Shown piece by piece: positions 57,844 through 64,000 of a DNA stretch of 64,000 bases. Numbering within the stretch: position 1 is the first letter of the stretch; each line of letters begins with the position of its first letter. This DNA comes from Tremella fuciformis (taxonomy: Eukaryota; Basidiomycota; Tremellomycetes; Tremellales; Tremellaceae). The translations under genes and the position numbers were made by a program. Below the pieces are notes generated by a model. It was not told the origin of the DNA and did not search any database. It saw only the letters and a list, made by a program, of their open reading frames with translations. The stretch spans positions 798,029-862,028 of the forward strand of contig CP136498.1 of assembly GCA_032768795.1 (NCBI GenBank), given 5' to 3'.

Positions 57844-58249
57844 GGGTTACAGGCAGGTCCTGGGGGGGGGACTTTCTCGCGCATCGAGATTTTTTGAAAT
57901 TTTTTTTTGGATTCAAAAAGTTCGACAAAAGAGCTATTCGTAAATGTAATGATCTTCCCGATCGGGTAAAAACTGACGGATTTACGGGCATCCAAAGTTG
58001 GCTGGGTATTTGACTTTGGTTGGCTGTGACGCGGTCAGTAATTGGAATATTGAGTTGATTGTCGAAGTAAGTAGCCTAATATGGTCCCAAATATATCTGG
58101 GATGACTCTCGCATGCATCCCTGACTTCATGTAAAACGGTCCAAGGGGGGACCCTTGGAGCTCATATGGCCCAAGGGGGGACCCTTGGAGTTTGCTGGTT
58201 GTGAGTGAAATTATTTTTGTGATGTGAAGGGTGCTACTATACTCTATTT

Positions 58250-59790
58250 GACGAGCCGATTAAGAATCTCTAACCCATTCCCGGATCGGAGCGAAACTGG
58301 CGGAGTTAATCCCTCCGAAAGACCAGTACGTCTGCCCAAGGGGGGACCCTTGTAGCTTTTTCCGGTGCTGGATAAAATTATTCTGCAAGTCTAATGGTTG
58401 GTACTATACTCAGTTTGACGAGCTGATTCCAAATCTCTCACTCGTTTTCCGATCGGAGCAAAACTGGCCGAGCTATCCCCACCCGTAACCCAGCTCGACT
58501 GCCCAAGGGGGGACCCTTGTAGCTTTTTCCGGTGCTGGATAAAATTATTCTGCAAGTCTAATGGTTGGTACTATACTCAGTTTGACGAGCTGATTCCAAA
58601 TCTCTCACTCGTTTTCCAATCGGAGCAAAACTGGCCGAGCTAACCCCACCCGTAACCCAGCTCGACTGCCCAAGGGGGGACCCTTGTAGCTTTTTCCGGT
58701 GCTGGATAAATTTATTCTGCAAGTCTAAAGGTTGGTACTATACACTATTTGACGAGCTGATCAAGAATCTCTAACCCATTACCAGATCAGAGCAGAACTG
58801 GCGGAGTTAATCCCTCCGAAAGACCAGTACGTCTGCCCAAGGGGGGACCATTGCAGCTTTTTCCGGCGCTGGATAAATTTATTCTGCGAGTCTAATGGTC
58901 GGCACTATACACTATTTGACAAGCTGATTAAGAATCTCTAACCCATTTACTGATCGGAGCAAAAGTGGCGGAGCTATGTGCCACTTAGCATGTATTATGT
59001 GTAACCCAATATAGGCAAGTAAAACTCAGCAGACCTTCACCCCTCTGGTTTGACACAGTGGTTAGTGTCATTTCGGCCCGCTGTAGGGTGCTGTCTGCCC
59101 TAATTTGGCTGTGACTAGGTTCGATTCCTGGTTGGGGTACACTTTTTGGATCTTATGTCTGTCAAATGGCTTATTGACTTTTGCCCCCCTTGATGACTGT
59201 CTTCTTCGATTGTAATGCTTACTACTATACTCAGTTTGGCGAGCTGATTCTGAATCTCTCACCCGTTTTCCGATCGGAGCAGAACTGGCGGAGCTACCCC
59301 CTCCCGTAACCGAGCACACCTGCGCAAGGGGGGACCCTTGCAGCTTTTTCCGGCGCTGGATAAATTTATTCTGCAAGTCTAATGGTTGGTACTATACTCT
59401 ATTCAAAGAGCTGATTCTGAATCTCTCACCCGTTTTCTGAACGGAGCGAAACTGGCCGAGCTATCCCCACACGTAACCAAGCTTGACTGCCCAAGGGGGG
59501 ACCCTTGGAGCTTTTTCCGCAGCTGGATAAAATTATTTGGCAAGTCTAATGCCCATTAGCATACACAATTTGACGAGCTGATTCCAAATCTCTCACTTGT
59601 TTTCTAATTGGAGCAAAACTGGCGGAGCTATCCCCACCCGTAACCCGGCACAACTGCCCAAGGGGGGACCCTTGGAGCTTTTTCCGCAGTTGGATAAATT
59701 TATTTCGCAAGTCTAATGCCCATTACTATACACAGTTTGACAAGCTGGTTCCGAATCTCTGACTCATTTCTCACTTACTTGAGAACTGAG
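58250..59790. repeat. 167-bp tandem repeat array with hairpins
   Basis: Each unit carries CCAAGGGGGGACCCTTG, a 7-bp stem (CCAAGGG/CCCTTGG in the best copies) with a GGGA loop. Starts at 58336, 58503, 58670, 58837, then (after an insertion) 59324, 59491 and 59658: spacing exactly 167. The same array with two units (57245, 57413) is in copy 1. It forms the 3' untranslated part of the element relative to the OTU gene. Confidence 0.9.
59028..59146 (+). repeat. tRNA-derived SINE or tRNA pseudogene
   Basis: Contains GACACAGTGGTTAGTGTC (D-arm-like, A-box region) and CTAGGTTCGATTCCTGG, a perfect T-arm with B box GGTTCGATTCC, then GGGGT and a T5 tract, a Pol III terminator. ACCCC upstream can pair with GGGGT. 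The anticodon arm is not canonical (no U33) and the middle is too long. It sits as an insertion in the 167-bp array. Confidence 0.5.
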
Positions 59791-59804
59791 AGAGTCAAAT
59801 GCAT

Positions 59805-62045
59805 CTATCTACCAAACAACTCATCTGCAGTTACTAAGTTCTCATAATGCTCACTTGCTAAGTAAAGGCCAATACTATCCTCACCTTCTCCTATCTCATA
59901 CCACTGATGGCTGCCATCATTATGCCGCTTGTAGACTCTGATCTTGACATTGTATGCCCCACTCAAGGCCTTAAGCATCAAGTCGTCACCCCATGTCCCC
60001 GCCTTGCCCATACGCCTGAGGTATGCACCCATTGACTCGCTTTGACTCTCTAGAAATGGGAAGAAGTCATCTTGGAACTTCCGAGCATAAGCCACTGCTG
60101 CCCGCCTTGCTCCGAGATGTGTCAAGCGTGGTATTCCAAGTGCTTTGACTATTGCGGCGAACATGCAATTACCATCTCCCTTGATCCAGTTCGTACGGTA
60201 GAATACCGGCTGACCGTCAAGTCGAGTAAGCTGATTACGACTTGGCAATTCGAATCGTCCTTGGACAAATGGCTGAGTCGCTTCCTGCTGGGTTGAGACT
60301 TGAGGTAATGCTGCCGGCTCCGAATAGCCTACTTCGGCTCGTGGTACTATGCCATCGGTGACAAGCTGGGCAAACCATCGCATAGCTTGGCTCCGGTTGA
60401 TTTTGTGCCGACAATGCTTATTGCCACATCGAAGAGCCATATACTCCTTGTTGTTCATTTGATATCGGTGAGATGAATCGGTAGGGTTGATTTGACAAGG
60501 AATGTAGCCGTATGTCGATTTCGACCGTATAAGTTGTATCAACTGATTACGCCGATCATTTGTATTGAATGTTGCATTGAGATGGTCAAGTATTCCAAGC
60601 TCTGTTGTAATCTCCGAGGTATTTGACCACCAAGCATTGGCTGCTAATGATTTGGTGACAGCTCGTAATCCTTTATTCCAGCCAATTGCCGCAAGCAGAT
60701 CAACAAGGCATTGCACTTGTAATCGAGTCGGTTTGCCGGTGTTTTGGCCCTGCAGATGACCCAATAGAGTAGCTTGCTCGTGCATCCAGTTGGCATTTGC
60801 AAGTAATGTCTGCACCGTCATTATCTTTGCATCAAGCTTGAGGTATTCGAGCCGGGAATCGAAGCGATCCGGGTTAAGCCAAAAGGCTGGATCGAGGAAT
60901 GGCGTCGCTTTTACCATTGCAAAGGCTGCTGCAAGTGTTGGTGCTTGTACTGTGACTTCAATCCGAAGGCCTTCTAATTCGTTCTGAGGTAATCCGGATA
61001 GTGCTTGTATTACTTCCATTGTCGATTTGCCTTGTGTCCGGACACCTCGAGTTGTAGTGGGAATGGCATTACCAAGCTGGCTATTGAGTGATTTGATAGC
61101 ATGGACAAGCCGAGGGTATATCTTGATCGCAAAGTCGGTATTGTTGTATCGAAGTTGAGCCTGGACCGATCCGTAATCGAGTGAGGCTGGTATAATCATC
61201 GGATACGTGTCGAAGGTTGATCCAGCTGTAATCGGAGAGAATAGCCAAATGAAAGGCGACTCAAATGACCTGCCGATGTCCCAAGAGTTGTACTTTGCAA
61301 GCGGATGATCGACTTGGGCTAATTCGTAAGGCATGAATCGCTCCAGTAATGGCATTTTCTGCCCGTAGGCTTTCAAATACATAACTCTGCATTTGGCTGC
61401 TCTGAGGCACTCTGTAAAGAGTCTGGCTGGGACTATGACGCGACCGATACTGCCTTGATTAGCATACTTGCCAGGCTGAGCTATTTGCCATTGCTTCAAA
61501 GCCTTGAAGAAGCCTTCTTTGATCGATGTCTTGACCCATATCTGGTGGACGCTCGATGCAAGTAAAGTCCATTGCCGTGGACCGTCGCCTAATGCAATCG
61601 ATGGTAATGTCCGAGGCATGTGAGATACTAGCTGGACAAGGGCCGAGGGATTACCGAAGCGTCGGTCGTAAGCGTTTGGCGTAAGAGCGTATTCATATTT
61701 GTCGAGATCGTAATCCTTGGGTAATAGATTATCGAGGAGATGATTGAATCGATCACTGGGCAGTGCTGTAACCGATTGAACTTGTGCTGAGCTGGCTGGA
61801 AGTGCTGCTAATGTCTCGCCATCATCGACAGACTTTTCGCGGTAATCGTCATTTGAGGATGGTGCATTGGTGGATAAGGCTGGAGACAATGATCTATGTG
61901 TAATGGGAGATGGCTGAGGAAGCTCTGAAGCGACCAGAAGAGGCTGTGGCTGCCTCCTAGTAATCAGGACACAGTCCATGATCATCCTAGTACGCTGAAT
62001 AGGGTTGAGTCGAGCCGACCGCCGCAGAGTTCGAGTTGGAGCCAT
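59805..62045 (-). CDS. OTU-domain protein of the telomere element
   Basis: 746 aa, single exon, start ATG 62045 (MAPTRTLRRSARL), transcribed away from the chromosome end. Residues 1-60 are basic and Ser/Pro-rich. A large central region (about 95-560) is unrecognised, with a Cys/His stretch LRCGNKHCRHKI near 560. The C-terminal ~126 residues are an OTU cysteine-protease domain: DGNCMF with Cys about 627, ARRAAVAYARKF, GTWGDDLML, and SEHYENL with His about 733. OTU proteases usually cleave ubiquitin chains; here the role may be to protect or mature an element protein. Both catalytic residues and frame are intact. OTU domains also occur in proteins of some Helitrons and retroelements. Confidence 0.85.
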   Translation of the reverse strand: MAPTRTLRRSARLNPIQRTRMIMDCVLITRRQPQPLLVASELPQPSPITHRSLSPALSTNAPSSNDDYREKSVDDGETLAALPASSAQVQSVTALPSDRFNHLLDNLLPKDYDLDKYEYALTPNAYDRRFGNPSALVQLVSHMPRTLPSIALGDGPRQWTLLASSVHQIWVKTSIKEGFFKALKQWQIAQPGKYANQGSIGRVIVPARLFTECLRAAKCRVMYLKAYGQKMPLLERFMPYELAQVDHPLAKYNSWDIGRSFESPFIWLFSPITAGSTFDTYPMIIPASLDYGSVQAQLRYNNTDFAIKIYPRLVHAIKSLNSQLGNAIPTTTRGVRTQGKSTMEVIQALSGLPQNELEGLRIEVTVQAPTLAAAFAMVKATPFLDPAFWLNPDRFDSRLEYLKLDAKIMTVQTLLANANWMHEQATLLGHLQGQNTGKPTRLQVQCLVDLLAAIGWNKGLRAVTKSLAANAWWSNTSEITTELGILDHLNATFNTNDRRNQLIQLIRSKSTYGYIPCQINPTDSSHRYQMNNKEYMALRCGNKHCRHKINRSQAMRWFAQLVTDGIVPRAEVGYSEPAALPQVSTQQEATQPFVQGRFELPSRNQLTRLDGQPVFYRTNWIKGDGNCMFAAIVKALGIPRLTHLGARRAAVAYARKFQDDFFPFLESQSESMGAYLRRMGKAGTWGDDLMLKALSGAYNVKIRVYKRHNDGSHQWYEIGEGEDSIGLYLASEHYENLVTADELFGR

Positions 62046-62858
62046 GGCTGTGGTCTGCTAAGTAAGTGAAGCCCAAGATAAGAGAAACAGTTAGTAATGA
62101 TTGTGATTCCAACTGTAACTGCACACAGGGCAGTGCCAATGAAGACTTTTGAGTCAACCTGGTCAGTCTGATGAAGGGCCTCATAGAGAAGCCCAACCCA
62201 GCCATCCTTGTCCAGCAATCTGAACCAGCATAACCCCTTACTGTAGGTCATGCCAGAGCAGATCACCAGCCTCTGTCTGACCTCAGAGCATTACACTCTG
62301 AGGCCTGTTCCCATACAGGTGTGTGTTTTGTTACTGATGTCATTGTCTATTGCCCAGACCCACTCCTACTGGCTGCACAAGAGACAAAGGCTGTTGAAGC
62401 CAATGTTCTTTCAGACCCAGCAAAGAGCTGTCCTTGTGAAGTGGCAGACAAGGTGCATGACCAGCGCAGAGCATGAGCCAGCCTCAGCAGGAGACATCTC
62501 AACAGAGCTACATTTCCTCAAACCCATGCACAGAGGCCAACATGAGAGTGGCTTGTGATAGGTGCTGGTGCAGAGGCCAATGGTCACAGACATATCTGGA
62601 GAGGCATGCAGGATCCAGGCTTGGAAGGGTGTAGGTGATGAGAGCTCCCCAAAACACTGCCTGGAGTGTATGGTAGACAGAGGAGGGATGGGGAAGAGAG
62701 GAGGAGGGGGGAAGGGAGGGGGGAAGGAGAGACTCACTGTGCAGAGAAAGAGACAGATGTGCTGGTGTACGAGGTTGAGTGTGTTGAGTAGGTGTGTCTG
62801 TGTGGTCAGCAGCTGCAGCAAGAGAAGAGTGGACTCCTACCAAGGATGGTGAGTGAGT
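62046..62858 (-). other. Region 5' of the OTU gene, cut by telomere
   Basis: On the minus strand this would be upstream of the OTU gene. Short frames only, no RT, helicase or nuclease motif. The sequence stops at a telomere tract at 62859, so any further 5' genes of the element are missing from this copy. Confidence 0.5.
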
Positions 62859-62877
62859 GGGTTAGGGGGTTAGGGGG

Positions 62878-62905
62878 TTACAGGCAGGTCCTGGGGGGGG
62901 GACTT
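62878..62905 (-). mobile_element. Telomere-associated element, copy 3 (stub)
   Basis: Only TTACAGGCAGGTCC, a G run and GACTT, then telomere repeats again (AGGGGTTAGGGGTTA). A unit that stops after about 25 bp. Confidence 0.75.
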
Positions 62906-62917
62906 AGGGGTTAGGGG

Positions 62918-63321
62918 TTACAGGCAGGTCCTGGGGGGGGGACTTTCTCGCGCATCGAGATTTTTTGAAATTTTTTTTTGGATTCAAAAAGTTCGACAAA
63001 AGAGCTATTCGTAAATGTAATGATCTTCCCGATCGGGTAAAAACTGACGGATTTACGGGCATCCAAAGTTGGCTGGGTATTTGACTTTGGTTGGCTGTGA
63101 CGCGGTCAGTAATTGGAATATTGAGTTGATTGTCGAAGTAAGTAGCCTAATATGGTCCCAAATATATCTGGGATGACTCTCGCATGCATCCCTGACTTCA
63201 TGTAAAACGGTCCAAGGGGGGACCCTTGGAGCTCATATGGCCCAAGGGGGGACCCTTGGAGTTTGCTGGTTGTGAGTGAAATTATTTTTGTGATGTGAAG
63301 GGTGCTACTATACTCTATTTG
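62918..63321 (-). mobile_element. Telomere-associated element, copy 4
   Basis: The constant unit only: CAGGCAGGTCCTGG through TACTATACTCTATTTG, then telomere repeats. I see only minor differences from copies 2 and 5. Confidence 0.85.
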
Positions 63322-63341
63322 GGGGTTAGGGGGTTAGGGGG

Positions 63342-63746
63342 TTACAGGCAGGTCCTGGGGGGGGGGACTTTCTCGCGCATCGAGATTTTTTGAAATTTTT
63401 TTTTGGATTCAAAAAGTTCGACAAAAGAGCTATTCGTAAATGTAATGATCTTCCCGATCGGGTAAAAACTGACGGATTTACGGGCATCCAAAGTTGGCTG
63501 GGTATTTGACTTTGGTTGGCTGTGACGCGGTCAGTAATTGGAATATTGAGTTGATTGTCGAAGTAAGTAGCCTAATATGGTCCCAAATATATCTGGGATG
63601 ACTCTCGCATGCATCCCTGACTTCATGTAAAACGGTCCAAGGGGGGACCCTTGGAGCTCATATGGCCCAAGGGGGGACCCTTGGAGTTTGCTGGTTGTGA
63701 GTGAAATTATTTTTGTGATGTGAAGGGTGCTACTATACTCTATTTG
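63342..63746 (-). mobile_element. Telomere-associated element, copy 5 (terminal)
   Basis: Same extent as copy 4, ending at the same CTCTATTTG before the terminal telomere array. One extra G in the G run. Confidence 0.85.
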
Positions 63747-64000
63747 GGGGTTAGGGGGTTAGGGGGTTAGGGGGTTAGGGGGTTAGGGGGTTAGGGGGTT
63801 AGGGGGTTAGGGGGTTAGGGGGTTAGGGGGTTAGGGGGTTAGGGGGTTAGGGGGTTAGGGGGTTAGGGGGTTAGGGGGTTAGGGGGTTAGGGGGTTAGGG
63901 GGTTAGGGGGTTAGGGGGTTAGGGGGTTAGGGGGTTAGGGGGTTAGGGGGTTAGGGGGTTAGGGGGTTAGGGGGTTAGGGGGTTAGGGGGTTAGGGGTTA
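63746..64000 (+). repeat. Telomere, (TTAGGGGG)n
   Basis: About 31 copies of TTAGGGGG, G-rich strand running 5' to 3' to the end of the window, with one shortened unit at the very end. This is the right chromosome end. Confidence 0.98.

Larger units (their letters stand above)
57844..62858 (-). mobile_element. Telomere-associated element, copy 2 (longest)
   Basis: About 5 kb. From left (its 3' end if read on the minus strand): GGGTTACAGGCAGGTCC, constant unit (to about 58250), 167-bp repeat array (to about 59790), complete OTU gene, and 800 bp of further sequence. Ends at 62858 in a fresh telomere tract. Same orientation as all other copies. Confidence 0.8.

Noticed and set aside
59028..59146. 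Functional tRNA gene
   Set aside because: Good T-arm and terminator, but the anticodon loop lacks U33, the acceptor stem is partly mismatched and the middle is too long.
56743..62858. CRISPR array from the regularly spaced 167-bp repeats
   Set aside because: Whole units repeat, not short repeats with unique spacers, and this is a eukaryotic telomere.

Overview
The window is the right end of a fungal chromosome. It finishes in about 255 bp of the telomere repeat TTAGGGGG, the repeat known from Cryptococcus and other Tremellomycetes. Host-type genes are split by 41-134 bp spliceosomal introns (GTGAGT or GTATGT-like donors, CTGAY branch points, YAG acceptors). A Tremellomycete-like basidiomycete yeast is therefore the best guess; species is not determinable from sequence alone.

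Layout. 1-9330: a Ty3/Gypsy chromovirus (G2, + strand) whose gag is interrupted by a second Gypsy element (G1, - strand). G2 has one nonsense codon in pol and an extra spliced gene on the opposite strand between pol and its 3' LTR. 9803-12265: four LTRs nested in three levels, each level with its own 5-bp target duplication. 12803-13256: old LTR relic. 13903-27655: a host-gene island of about six intron-containing or hypothetical genes, including a divergent protein kinase. 27929-33000: degraded Copia, Helitron and LTR fragments. 33841-43770: a DIRS-like tyrosine-recombinase retroelement, broken by an apparently fresh, complete chromovirus (G3, 34534-40655) and by a nested solo-LTR pair (40889-42214). 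44252-48863: two host genes, one encoding a 923-aa three-exon protein. 49680-53000: LTR relics, a second Copia copy and the 3' end of a host gene. 54500-56195: a zinc-cluster/AT-hook coding region.

56743-64000 is the subtelomere. It consists of a series of same-orientation units that all begin at the same centromere-proximal sequence, each preceded by a full or partial telomere tract, and stop at different points on the telomere side. The longest carries a 746-aa gene with a C-terminal OTU cysteine-protease domain, followed by a 167-bp tandem-repeat array. This is the pattern expected of an element that adds itself to chromosome ends by priming on the telomere overhang and is then capped by telomerase. 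No reverse transcriptase is visible in the window, so that mechanism is inferred.

How parts work together: the transposons use conventional LTR chemistry (5-bp TSDs, TGTxA...TxACA termini) and often land in one another. The host genes between them look lineage-specific and low-complexity. The two strongest candidates for undescribed biology are the OTU-coding telomere element and the spliced antisense gene inside G2.
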